Of a stretch of DNA of 64,000 nt, positions 31,967 through 40,422 are shown piece after piece (within the stretch, counting starts at the first letter, position 1; every line of letters starts with the position of its first letter). Source of the DNA: JACVRN01 sp036403815 (GTDB lineage Bacteria > Acidobacteriota > Blastocatellia > Pyrinomonadales > Pyrinomonadaceae); the NCBI GenBank assembly GCA_036403815.1, contig DASWQH010000008.1, positions 62,001-126,000 of the forward strand, written 5' to 3'. Below the pieces are notes generated by a model that was not told the DNA's origin, searched no databases, and worked only from the letters and a program-made list of their open reading frames with translations. Both the position numbers and the translations under genes were made by a program.

Positions 31967-34741
31967 ATGAAAAACGAAAAAAAACCGGGTGCGCGCAAGG
32001 TGCATATACTTTGCGCGTGCCTCCTTCTCTCCGCTCTGCTTTGCTCATCCCTTTCTTTCGCTCAAGCGCCCGCGCAAACCAATCAGCCGAAGACCGTTTA
32101 TGAATACCTGTGGTACGAAGCCGAGAACATGCGCGGCATTTCCATGAACGAGCGCTTCGAGCCTGTACCGAATCCTTCGTGGCTGAATCTGCCGAAAGAT
32201 AAAGCGCCCGGATGGGGAATGAACGGGCCGGGCGTTTCCGCAGAATGGACGCAGGGCGGCGAAAGCGAGTGGAACAGCGTCGCGGCGAGCGCGGACGAGA
32301 CGCGCGGCACAATCTATCAGGACATGGAAGTGCCGCGCGACGGCGCTTATAAAGTGTGGGTGCGTTATGCCGACTGGGGAGGGCGTACAGAGAATTTTAC
32401 GGTGCGCATCACGCAGGATAATCGTGAAGTGTTTCGTCAGGAGTTCGGCACTCGCGATGTTATTGATCCGCATGACGAGGTGAGCATGTACTGGGGCTGG
32501 GTCTTCGCCTGGGACGGCGCGCAGGCTCAGCTTAAAAAGGGTAAAGCACGGCTCTCCATCGAAATCGAAAGGTCGGCGGAGGCGCGTCGTCATGTTGATT
32601 GCGCGCTGCTGACGAACGACGCGGCCTTTGTGCCGCAGGGGCGTATGAAGCCGCCGTTTGCGGCGACCAACACGCTGAACGATTATGCTCGCACCCGCCC
32701 GAAGCTCGTGCCGCTGTTAGAGCCGGATGAACGCGGGGCTGTGCCGAAGGCTTGGCAACGCCCGTTGATTGCCGGGCGCGATTTCCTGATGCCTTGGAAC
32801 ATAGCGAAAGAGTTCTGGCCGCTCTTGGACAAGCCGCCAGAGGAACGCCCGCTCTATCCCTTCAACGCCGACCCCATAGACCAGTTCGTAGCAACCTACA
32901 AGGGCGCGAAGGACGTTCCAATCTTCAGCTCGAAACTGGTGACGCCCGTCATCTACATTAGCGACATGCCGCAGTTTATGAAAGAAGGCCATCCCTTCTT
33001 ACGTTACCTGCGCGAGACGCACGCGCCCTTCGCCATTCTCATCAACTACGGCACGGCGCAGATGGAGGACGCGGACGCGCAAAGGGTATTGAAGCTTTTG
33101 ACGGGCGAGTTGAAAGACCAGTTCCTGGGCTGGATTTCCGGCGAGAGCGTCGGCTACGTCTGGGATTACGCGGCAGCCGATCTAAAGCTTCAACCGACGA
33201 TGTCGCGCCGCGAGCTTATGGAAGCTCATCGCATCTTTTACACGCAGGCGCTTGAGAAGAAATGGCGCAATATCTTCAAGACCGAGACGGGCGCGATGTG
33301 GGACAAACTCATCGCCGGGCAATCCACTTCGAGCACCTCTTTCGCCCACGCGCTGGGCGAGTGGGGAGAGCGTATGATTGGCCTGGAGACCGCCGCCGTG
33401 CAGCCGGGCTTTGCCATGCGCTTCGCGTTTACGCGCGGCGCGGCGCGTCAGTTTGGCGGCTCAACCTTCTACTATCATGCGCCGAATTTCGGAGACACGG
33501 CCACAACCTTTACCAGCGTCTTTGCAGGGCCTAGTTTCTTCTATCACACGCGGTACGGCGCAACCATGGGGCCGTCGCTCTCCTGGTATCGCAAGAGCTA
33601 CTACCATTACTACATGGCCGGGGCGTCTGCCATCTACTTAGAGCAGGGGGCAGACCAGTTCTTCAAGCCGGGGCCGGGCGAGCATCCTTTCCAGCTTAAT
33701 CCGCTGGGACGCATCACGCAGGAGTTCATGCGTTTTGCCGAGCGTCACCCGGATCGCGGCACGCCCTACACGCCCGTAGCGTTTCTGCTAGACCCCGCCC
33801 ACGGCTGGGAGATGACGGATTACCCGCACTGGCCTTTCGAGGTCTCGCAGATCAACCGTTCGGATCGCGCGCTCAGAGAACTATTCGGCGCGGCCTACTT
33901 TCCTCTGCCGGTCGTGGAAGGCGAACCGGCAACGGGCGACCGGCAGGCTTTCGTCAACGGCATCTACGGCGACATCTTCGACGTGATTACCGCCACGGAT
34001 AAGCGCACGGATGCGATTGACTCTTATAGAGCGGTCGTGGTCGGCGGCCACGTCGAATGGAGCCGGGCATGGGCGCAGAAGCTAGCCGATTATGTGCGAG
34101 CGGGCGGTGTCGTTGTGCTCAACGCGGCACAGGCGAAGGGGCTGCCTGCGGATTTGACGGGCGTGCGCCTGCTGGATGGGACAAATGAAGCGGACGACGC
34201 GCGTTGTCTGATAGGCGGAGACGAGAGCGCCAGCTTGCGCGGGCAGATGTTCCGCTACAATCGGATTGAAAAGGGAAGTAGTACGAAAGTTTTAATGGAG
34301 ACGACCACGGGCGACCCGCTCGTCACGGTCAATACCATAGGGCGAGGCCGCGTCATCTTCTGCGCCGTGCCGGACATGCTCGGACTGGACGAGAGGCTGA
34401 CGCCCTTTGCCGCACACCTGCTCACGCATCTCTTCAAGGATGCCACGCCCGTAGAGGTTCGCGGCGATGTGGAGCATCTGATTAATCGCACACAGCGCGG
34501 TTGGGTCGTCACGCTCATCAATAATCAGGGAGTCTTAAAGCAGCAGCAGGGCATGGCGGAGGTTGATCGTAGCGCCGTGGTGAATGTAGAGATAAGCTTG
34601 CGCGGTGGCCGCACACTGGCGAGCGCAGACGAGTGGACGGAAGATAAAAAGCTCACGGTAGCGCGAGACGGCGGGCGGGAAAGCGTACGCCTTAGCCTCT
34701 CGCCCGGCGGAGTTCAGGTAGTCGAGCTGATAGAGCGATAG
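31967..34741 (+). CDS. Large secreted glycosidase-like protein
   Basis: 924 residues with a signal peptide ending near SLSFAQ. Residues about 45-215 form a beta-sandwich, carbohydrate-binding-like module (YEAENMRG, GAYKVWVRYADWGGRTENF). The middle (about 260-620) looks like a TIM-barrel catalytic part with aromatic-rich segments (FGGSTFYYHAPNFGDT, YGATMGPSLSWYRKSYYHYYM). Residues about 640-820 resemble the trimerisation (type A flavodoxin-like) domain of GH42 beta-galactosidases (YRAVVVGGHVEWSRAWAQKLADYVRAGGVVVLNAAQ). A C-terminal beta domain follows. No catalytic pair is certain. It starts 35 bp after hemQ but is probably functionally separate. An extracellular glycoside hydrolase is the best guess. 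Confidence 0.75.
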   Translation: MKNEKKPGARKVHILCACLLLSALLCSSLSFAQAPAQTNQPKTVYEYLWYEAENMRGISMNERFEPVPNPSWLNLPKDKAPGWGMNGPGVSAEWTQGGESEWNSVAASADETRGTIYQDMEVPRDGAYKVWVRYADWGGRTENFTVRITQDNREVFRQEFGTRDVIDPHDEVSMYWGWVFAWDGAQAQLKKGKARLSIEIERSAEARRHVDCALLTNDAAFVPQGRMKPPFAATNTLNDYARTRPKLVPLLEPDERGAVPKAWQRPLIAGRDFLMPWNIAKEFWPLLDKPPEERPLYPFNADPIDQFVATYKGAKDVPIFSSKLVTPVIYISDMPQFMKEGHPFLRYLRETHAPFAILINYGTAQMEDADAQRVLKLLTGELKDQFLGWISGESVGYVWDYAAADLKLQPTMSRRELMEAHRIFYTQALEKKWRNIFKTETGAMWDKLIAGQSTSSTSFAHALGEWGERMIGLETAAVQPGFAMRFAFTRGAARQFGGSTFYYHAPNFGDTATTFTSVFAGPSFFYHTRYGATMGPSLSWYRKSYYHYYMAGASAIYLEQGADQFFKPGPGEHPFQLNPLGRITQEFMRFAERHPDRGTPYTPVAFLLDPAHGWEMTDYPHWPFEVSQINRSDRALRELFGAAYFPLPVVEGEPATGDRQAFVNGIYGDIFDVITATDKRTDAIDSYRAVVVGGHVEWSRAWAQKLADYVRAGGVVVLNAAQAKGLPADLTGVRLLDGTNEADDARCLIGGDESASLRGQMFRYNRIEKGSSTKVLMETTTGDPLVTVNTIGRGRVIFCAVPDMLGLDERLTPFAAHLLTHLFKDATPVEVRGDVEHLINRTQRGWVVTLINNQGVLKQQQGMAEVDRSAVVNVEISLRGGRTLASADEWTEDKKLTVARDGGRESVRLSLSPGGVQVVELIER

Positions 34742-34756
34742 TAAGAAGCTTTAGAG

Positions 34757-34957
34757 CAGTCCCGTAGGGACGATTGACAATAGCCCAGCGATTTATCGCT
34801 GGGAATAAGTCGTGGAGGAAAAGAGTTGAGTCCCGTAGGGACGACTGAATAAATCTGGGAAGAGTTTCAGCCGTCCCTACGGGACTCAACTCTTCTTGTG
34901 TCTTCTGTTCCCAGCACTGAAGTGCTGGGCTATTGTCACATGTCCCTACGGGACTTA
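34757..34957. repeat. Nested palindrome cluster (GTCCCGTAGGGAC type)
   Basis: Outer arms contain GTCCCGTAGGGAC then ATAGCCCAGCGA...CGCTGGG, mirrored at the right end (about 34910-34957). The inner arms are a perfect 23-bp repeat (34821-34843 with 34872-34894) that again holds GTCCCGTAGGGAC. The remaining gap to 35166 shows no gene: a 90-codon open frame there (34898-35170) starts inside the repeat and has no coding character. Confidence 0.85.
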
Positions 34958-35166
34958 AGGAGAAGCTTGATTTTCAAAAAGCTTCAAAGGGCCGAGAGTG
35001 ACATCTCCGACGGGAAGCTTGAGGTGGCGTTTCACCTGATGCTCTGTGTGCGGGATGCGACACCCCGCGCGTCTGTGTTATTCTCCGCCCCGCGCCTTTT
35101 CTCAGGGCAGACAATGACCTGCGGCATCGGCGCATCCCCTAATTTCCTGAGAGGAAAATTTCGCGC

Positions 35167-35382
35167 ATGATAGAGATAGGCATCGGATTCTTCTTCGCTA
35201 TCCTGTTCGTGACGGCGTATCTACTGGTCTCAAGACTTCTGCGTAAGGGCGACGATGGGCAGCCGCGCTGGCGCGAGTTGGGCAATCCTTCTCATGGCGG
35301 ATCGCATCGTGTCGCGCCCAAGTCGCCGCCGCTCTTTCTGAAGACCGGCGAGATGGGCGAGCATCATTCAAAAAAGCAGTGA
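35167..35382 (+). CDS. Small single-span membrane protein
   Basis: 71 residues. An N-terminal membrane span (IGIGFFFAILFVTAYLLVSRLL) is followed by a basic, Gly/Pro-rich tail (RKGDDGQPRWRELGNPSHGG). GAGAGG lies upstream of the ATG. The last codons (KKQ stop) run into the heptad-repeat hairpin that starts at 35375, so the terminal residues may derive from the repeat. No known family. Its position upstream of acyP could mean co-transcription. Confidence 0.6.
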   Translation: MIEIGIGFFFAILFVTAYLLVSRLLRKGDDGQPRWRELGNPSHGGSHRVAPKSPPLFLKTGEMGEHHSKKQ

Positions 35383-35461
35383 CGAGTGGCAAGTGAAAAG
35401 TGACGAGATAAACCCTTGTTGCCTCTCACTTGTCACCCGTCACTTTTCACTTATCACTGCT
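35375..35461. repeat. Heptad-repeat hairpin (AGTGACG type)
   Basis: Left arm units AGTGACG/AGTGGCA/AGTGAAA/AGTGACG (35375-35408) and a right arm (35424-35461) built of the complementary heptads in a different order, so pairing is imperfect but stays in 7-bp register. It spans the stop codon of the small membrane protein and ends 8 bp before the acyP start. Confidence 0.85.
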
Positions 35462-35469
35462 TTTAAGCT

Positions 35470-35745
35470 ATGAAGATTGCGCGAAAGTTTTTCATCAATG
35501 GAGACGTGCAGGGCGTAGGCTATCGTTACTTTGCGCAGCGCGCCGCCGCGCGTCATCAAGTTCAGGGTTATGTGCGCAACCTCCCGGACGGGCGCGTCGA
35601 AGCGCTGGCCGAAGGCTCGCCAAACAATGTCGAGGGTTTCAAACACGAGCTGGCGACCGGCCCGCTCTACAGCAAAGTCGAAACGGTCGAAGAGATTAGC
35701 CTAGACCCAACCGGCCTCTACTCTTCATTCCGCATTGAAAGATGA
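35470..35745 (+). CDS. acyP: Acylphosphatase
   Basis: 91 residues, the usual length. The signature FFINGDVQGVGYRYFAQRAA contains the phosphate-binding loop and the catalytic Arg, and GYVRNLPDGRVEALAEG contains the catalytic Asn. The enzyme hydrolyses acyl phosphates such as acetyl phosphate and 1,3-bisphosphoglycerate in the cytoplasm. The ATG lies directly after a heptad-repeat hairpin with no strong RBS of its own, so translation may depend on the sequence context of the hairpin. Convergent with the RND operon. Confidence 0.95.
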   Translation: MKIARKFFINGDVQGVGYRYFAQRAAARHQVQGYVRNLPDGRVEALAEGSPNNVEGFKHELATGPLYSKVETVEEISLDPTGLYSSFRIER

Positions 35746-35803
35746 GCTGGCACTTTGACGGAAAGCGCTCGCCCTGATCGCTCTTCACCTTCACACTATC
35801 TTT

Positions 35804-38800
35804 TTATCTACCCCTAATCTCTCTATGTAACATAGCGTAGACGGTCGGCGTCACTACGAGCGAGAACATGAGGGCGACTGTGAGGCCGCCGATGACGGCG
35901 ATTGCCAGTGGTTGCAGCAATTCCGCTCCTGAGCCAAGCGCGAGCGCAAGCGGCAGCATCCCTAAAATCGCCGCCAGCGAAGTCATCAAAACCGGACGAA
36001 AACGCCTACGGCCTGAGCGCAACAGAGCTTCGCGCAGCGTGTCGCCCGCCGAAAGATGCTCCTCAACCGCGTCGAGCATCAGGATGCCGTTCTTGGCGAC
36101 TAACCCTACGACCATAATCATGCCCATCAGGGAGACTACGTTGAGCGTAGAGCCTGTGATGAAGAGTGCGGCCAGTACGCCGCTTAAAGCCAGCACCGCG
36201 CCCGCAACAATCGCAATCGGGTGTGTAAAGGAGCGAAACTCTATGAGCAGCACTACAAAGACGAGTGCAATCGCCAGCACGAGCGCCATCAGCAGCTCAC
36301 GAAAGCTTGCCTGCTGTTCCTGATACAGACCGCCGAACTCGAAGGTCATCCCCGGAGGTAACTTCACGTCCTTCGGAAGCTGCGTCTTGATATTGTTGAT
36401 AGCCGTTCCCAGGTCGCTTCCCGAAAGGCGAGCCGTCACAGCGACGGATTGTCTCAGCCCGTCGCGCTCAATCTCCGTCTGTCCCTGCTCGTATTCAATA
36501 TCCGCCACCTGATCCAGACGAAACTGCGTGCTCGTGTTTGGCGCATTAATCATCAGGCCGCGCAAAGTGTCCAGAGACTCACGCGAAGAGGCGGGCAGCA
36601 TGACGCGCACTGAGATTAGTTTGCCCTGTTGCAGTATTGACGATGCGTTGTCGCCGCTCATAGCGGTCGTGACCGTGTTTGCCACATCGGTTGCCGTCAC
36701 CCCGAAGCGCGCCGCGCGTTGCGGGTCTATCTTAAAAGTGATGGCCGGGCCGCTGACCACGACGCCATTAAATGTATCCACCACGCCCGGAACTTTTTTG
36801 ATGGATTCTTCGACAGCCGTCGCGGTCTGTTGCAAGGCTCTGGCATCTTCGCTAAACAGTCTAATCTCTATTGGTGAAGGCGAGCTGGTCAGGTCGCCTA
36901 TTAAATCCGAGAGGATGCCGACGAACTCTACTTGCAGCGCAGGCTCGGAAGATTCTATCTGCCCGCGCAGGTCATCGGTCACTTCTACGGTCGAGCGCTT
37001 ACGGCTGTCCTTGAGCTTGACCAGAAAATCCCCTGTGTTCGGCTCCGTGATTGACAGACCGAGTTGGAGTCCAGTGCGGCGCGAGTAGCTCTCGACTTCC
37101 GGCGTCTCCTTCAGCATCCCTTCGATGTGCTTGAGCATACGATCTGTCTCGGCGAGCGAAGTTCCCGGCGGAGCGGTGTAGTCGAGCACGAATGCGCCTT
37201 CATCGAAGGCCGGAAGAAATTCCGAGCCTAGATAACGATAGAGCAGAAAGGAGCCTATGAGGATGATGCCCGCCAGAGCGACGACCGACCAGCGATTGTC
37301 CAAGGCATGGCTGAGCAGCCATTCATAACGACGTATGATTGCACCCAGCAAGGGGCCTGCTCGCTCTTCCTCTTCCGCTCTTTCAACGCTCGCCGCTGCA
37401 TGATTTCTAATCCCGGTCTTAGATGAATCACCGTCTTCATAGCCTTTCTTACGCTTGACGCGAACGAAGCGCTCGGCGAGTACGGGCGTAAAGGTAAGAG
37501 CGAGCACGAGCGATGTCAGAAGCGCGACGGCCATCGTCAGCGCGAGCGAGCGAAAGAACACTCCGGTCACGCCCGTCAGCAGGGTGAGCGGCAGGAAGAC
37601 AACTACGGGCGTGATGGTCGAGCCGATGATGGGGACGGTAATCTCGCTTATAGCGCTCTGCACTGCTTCTCGTCTTCCTTGCCCGCGCGCCAGGTGTGTG
37701 TAGATGTTTTCGACTACCACAATCGCATCATCAATGACGAGTCCGATTGCCGCCGCCACACCTCCCAGCGTCATCAGGTCGAACGAGAGACCTACGAGCC
37801 ACATCACCAGAAACGTCGCCAGCACCGTGACGGGAATGACCAGGATGGCGACGAAGGTCGTGCCCCAGTTGCGCAGAAAAGCGTAGAGGATTATCACAGA
37901 CAGGAGTAGCCCGATTAGAATGGCGTCTCTGACGGATTTCTGTGATTCGCGCACCAGCAGCGATTGATCGTAGAAGGGCGCGATTCTTACGTCCTTTGGT
38001 ATCTGCGTGTGAAGCGCTGCGAGTTCGGCCTTGACTTCATCTGTGACGGTGACGGTATTGGCATCGGGCTGACGCCTGATGTTCAGGAGCACTGCCGGAT
38101 GGCCGTCCGCCGTCACGATGGTGTACTGCGGCTCTACGCCCGCGCCGACGACTGCCACATCTGCCACCGTCACGGGAGCATTGTTGACGGTGGCGACGAC
38201 GATTGAGTTGAGCTGGTCGGGCGCGGTCGCCTGACCGCTCACCAGCGTCAGCTCAAGTTGATGATTCTCTTCGACCAGACCGGGGCTTGCGATGATGTTG
38301 GCGTTGCGCACAGCGTCCGCCACCTGCTGTATTGAGACGCCATGCGCGGCAAGGCGCTGTGGGTCAATCGTCACATGATACTCGCGCACCTGTCCGCCTG
38401 CGACAGAGACATCTGCAACGCCGGGCAGTCTGGCTAGTCGCGGGCGGATAGTCACACTGGCAAGGTCGCGCAAAGATGCAGGGTCGCGCGTGTCGGAAGT
38501 CAGGCTGTAGCCTGCGACGGGGAAGACTGCGAAGGTGAGACGGTCAACGTTGCGAATCGCGGCGGTCGGCGGCAGCGTCGTAGTCAACTGCGAAAGCCGA
38601 GCCTGCACCAGTTGCAGCGCTTGCAGTATGTCCACGTTCCAGTTGAAGAAAAGGCTGATGTCGCTTGCGCCGCGCGCCGTAGTGGATTTGATACGCACGA
38701 TGCCGGGGATGCCGTTCATGGCTTCTTCAATGGGGCGCGTGACGGAGACGAGCATCTGCGGCGCGGGCACTACGCCGTTGTCTACGACGATGACGATGCG

Positions 38801-38929
38801 CGGGAAGTCCGTCTGTGGAAAGATAGCCGTCGGCAGTTGCCACGCAGCGTAGCTGCCCGCCATGCACAGCAGCAGGATTAGCACCACGACCGCGCGTGAT
38901 TGCCTTGAGACGATGCGCGCGAGCGTCAA
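35804..38929 (-). CDS. RND efflux permease (HAE1/AcrB-like)
   Basis: 1041 residues, normal for an inner-membrane RND pump. Twelve membrane spans are arranged in two halves with large periplasmic loops. The first half has FDLMTLGGVAAAIGLVIDDAIVVVENI, the usual Asp pair in the proton-relay helix 4. The second half has VSLMGMIMVVGLVAKNGILMLD. It is the last gene of a TolC-MFP-RND operon. The start is TTG, overlapping the TGA of the upstream adaptor gene (TTGA), an uncommon coupling. Substrates could be drugs, detergents or metals; motifs do not decide, though the VIDDAIVV sequence favours hydrophobic compounds over metals. Confidence 0.95.
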   Translation of the reverse strand: MTLARIVSRQSRAVVVLILLLCMAGSYAAWQLPTAIFPQTDFPRIVIVVDNGVVPAPQMLVSVTRPIEEAMNGIPGIVRIKSTTARGASDISLFFNWNVDILQALQLVQARLSQLTTTLPPTAAIRNVDRLTFAVFPVAGYSLTSDTRDPASLRDLASVTIRPRLARLPGVADVSVAGGQVREYHVTIDPQRLAAHGVSIQQVADAVRNANIIASPGLVEENHQLELTLVSGQATAPDQLNSIVVATVNNAPVTVADVAVVGAGVEPQYTIVTADGHPAVLLNIRRQPDANTVTVTDEVKAELAALHTQIPKDVRIAPFYDQSLLVRESQKSVRDAILIGLLLSVIILYAFLRNWGTTFVAILVIPVTVLATFLVMWLVGLSFDLMTLGGVAAAIGLVIDDAIVVVENIYTHLARGQGRREAVQSAISEITVPIIGSTITPVVVFLPLTLLTGVTGVFFRSLALTMAVALLTSLVLALTFTPVLAERFVRVKRKKGYEDGDSSKTGIRNHAAASVERAEEEERAGPLLGAIIRRYEWLLSHALDNRWSVVALAGIILIGSFLLYRYLGSEFLPAFDEGAFVLDYTAPPGTSLAETDRMLKHIEGMLKETPEVESYSRRTGLQLGLSITEPNTGDFLVKLKDSRKRSTVEVTDDLRGQIESSEPALQVEFVGILSDLIGDLTSSPSPIEIRLFSEDARALQQTATAVEESIKKVPGVVDTFNGVVVSGPAITFKIDPQRAARFGVTATDVANTVTTAMSGDNASSILQQGKLISVRVMLPASSRESLDTLRGLMINAPNTSTQFRLDQVADIEYEQGQTEIERDGLRQSVAVTARLSGSDLGTAINNIKTQLPKDVKLPPGMTFEFGGLYQEQQASFRELLMALVLAIALVFVVLLIEFRSFTHPIAIVAGAVLALSGVLAALFITGSTLNVVSLMGMIMVVGLVAKNGILMLDAVEEHLSAGDTLREALLRSGRRRFRPVLMTSLAAILGMLPLALALGSGAELLQPLAIAVIGGLTVALMFSLVVTPTVYAMLHREIRGR

Positions 38930-40422
38930 GGCTTCTCTCCCGGTGTGGGTGACGCTGCCGGTAAAGGCGTTTCGGTTGCGCCGCCTGTTCCTGATGGGTC
39001 GCCGGTGCCTTCCGGCTTATCTTCATTTATCTCGACCTTCGTGCCGTCAGCCAGAGCGTAGTTGCCTTCGATGACGACCGTCTCGCCTTCCTGCAAGCCA
39101 TCTGTAATCTGGATTTGGTCGCCCGTGCGTATGCCAACGGTTACTTTCCTTTCATGCGCGACATTTGTAGCATCAACGACCATCACCGTACCTGCATCAG
39201 CGTTGCTGGCTTCGAGCGTGACAGCCGAAGCGGGCACGACAATCGCATCGCCCGTCTGATTGGTTGCGACGACTATCTGAGCAGCCCCGCCCGCACGCAA
39301 TCGCCCAGCTCCGTTGGCTAAGCTAACCCAGACTTCGACGGTGCGATTCTGCGGATCGCTGGAACGACTGACGAGCGAGACCTGTCCTTTCATCTGCTCG
39401 CCGGGCATATCTGTCGGCATGACGCTCGCCGGATCGCCAACCTTTAGATTTGCGATTACTGTGTCTGCGAACTGCGCTTTGGCAATCACCTCTGTGATGT
39501 CCGAGATGGTGACGAGCTTGGCTCCGGCGGTGGCGAACTCGCCCTCGAATTGAAACTGGTCGGTCACGATGCCTGTGATGGGCGCGCGAATCACTGCGTA
39601 GCTCAACTGCGCGTCCAGATTGGCTAGACGGTCTTGCGCCTGTGTGACGCGCGATTCGGCCAGAGCACGGTCGGTCGGATTGATCGAGTTCGTGCGCAAG
39701 GCCAGCGTGCGCTCTGCTAATCGCAAGCTGTCTTCGGCCTGAGTCAGTGCTAGCTGCGCCGCCTCCACGTCTTTGAGGGCGATGCCGCCCTGGTTGTAGA
39801 GCGTGCGGCGTCTCTCATAAAGAGCACGGGCGTTATCTACGCCTGCTCGCGCGTCACGCAGGTCTTTCTCGGCCTGAGCTGTGGCTTGAGGGTTAGCGCC
39901 GTTCGCCACGCTGCGAACGTTGAGTTGTGCTTCCCGCAGGGCGGCCACGGCTTCTGAGCGCTGCGCCTGAAGGTCGCGCGATTCAAGCACAGCGATGACT
40001 GCCCCGGCGCGCACTACCTGATTCTTGAGCAGCCCCATCTTCTTAATCTGCGCGTTAATCTTGGGCGCAACGGTCGCCTGCTCGCGCGGGAATATTGTGC
40101 CGAGCGCAGAGGCTTCAGCCGCAATCGGCTTCCGCTCGGCACGGGCTACACGGACGCTGACGACCGCCGCTGTCTCGGCAGCAGTATCCGTCGCTTGTTT
40201 AGCGGGGCGTAGTAACAGGTAAGCCACAAGCGCCAGCACGACGAGCGCGGCGAGGCTTATGATAATTACATTACGCCTGCGGCGCGCCGCATCTGCCTCT
40301 TCAAGCTGCGCCTCCTCAATCTCTACGGGCGCAGGAGCCGTAGGGTAAACTTCAACCGGCAGGTCAGCCGATGGTGCGCCTTCCCCTTGAAGCTCTTCTT
40401 CCTGTCCCTCTCTATGATTCAT
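38926..40422 (-). CDS. RND efflux periplasmic adaptor (MFP/HlyD-like)
   Basis: 498 residues. There is an unusually long cytoplasmic N-terminus (about 48 residues, acidic), then one membrane span (RNVIIISLAALVVLALVAYLLL). Next come the lipoyl half-motifs (IFPREQATVAPKINAQIKKMGLLKNQVVRAGAVIAVLES and SYAVIRAPITGIVTDQFQFEGE), a long alpha-hairpin, beta-barrel and membrane-proximal domains, and a Pro/Thr/Gly-rich tail. It connects the inner-membrane pump to the TolC-like channel. It overlaps both neighbours by 4 bp. Most RND adaptors are lipoproteins or signal-peptide proteins; this one is anchored by a transmembrane helix. Confidence 0.93.
   Translation of the reverse strand: MNHREGQEEELQGEGAPSADLPVEVYPTAPAPVEIEEAQLEEADAARRRRNVIIISLAALVVLALVAYLLLRPAKQATDTAAETAAVVSVRVARAERKPIAAEASALGTIFPREQATVAPKINAQIKKMGLLKNQVVRAGAVIAVLESRDLQAQRSEAVAALREAQLNVRSVANGANPQATAQAEKDLRDARAGVDNARALYERRRTLYNQGGIALKDVEAAQLALTQAEDSLRLAERTLALRTNSINPTDRALAESRVTQAQDRLANLDAQLSYAVIRAPITGIVTDQFQFEGEFATAGAKLVTISDITEVIAKAQFADTVIANLKVGDPASVMPTDMPGEQMKGQVSLVSRSSDPQNRTVEVWVSLANGAGRLRAGGAAQIVVATNQTGDAIVVPASAVTLEASNADAGTVMVVDATNVAHERKVTVGIRTGDQIQITDGLQEGETVVIEGNYALADGTKVEINEDKPEGTGDPSGTGGATETPLPAASPTPGEKP

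Noticed and set aside
34898..35170. A 90-codon plus-strand frame after the nested palindromes
   Set aside because: The start lies in the palindrome, the composition is unlike the neighbouring genes, and it overlaps the RBS and start of the small membrane protein gene.
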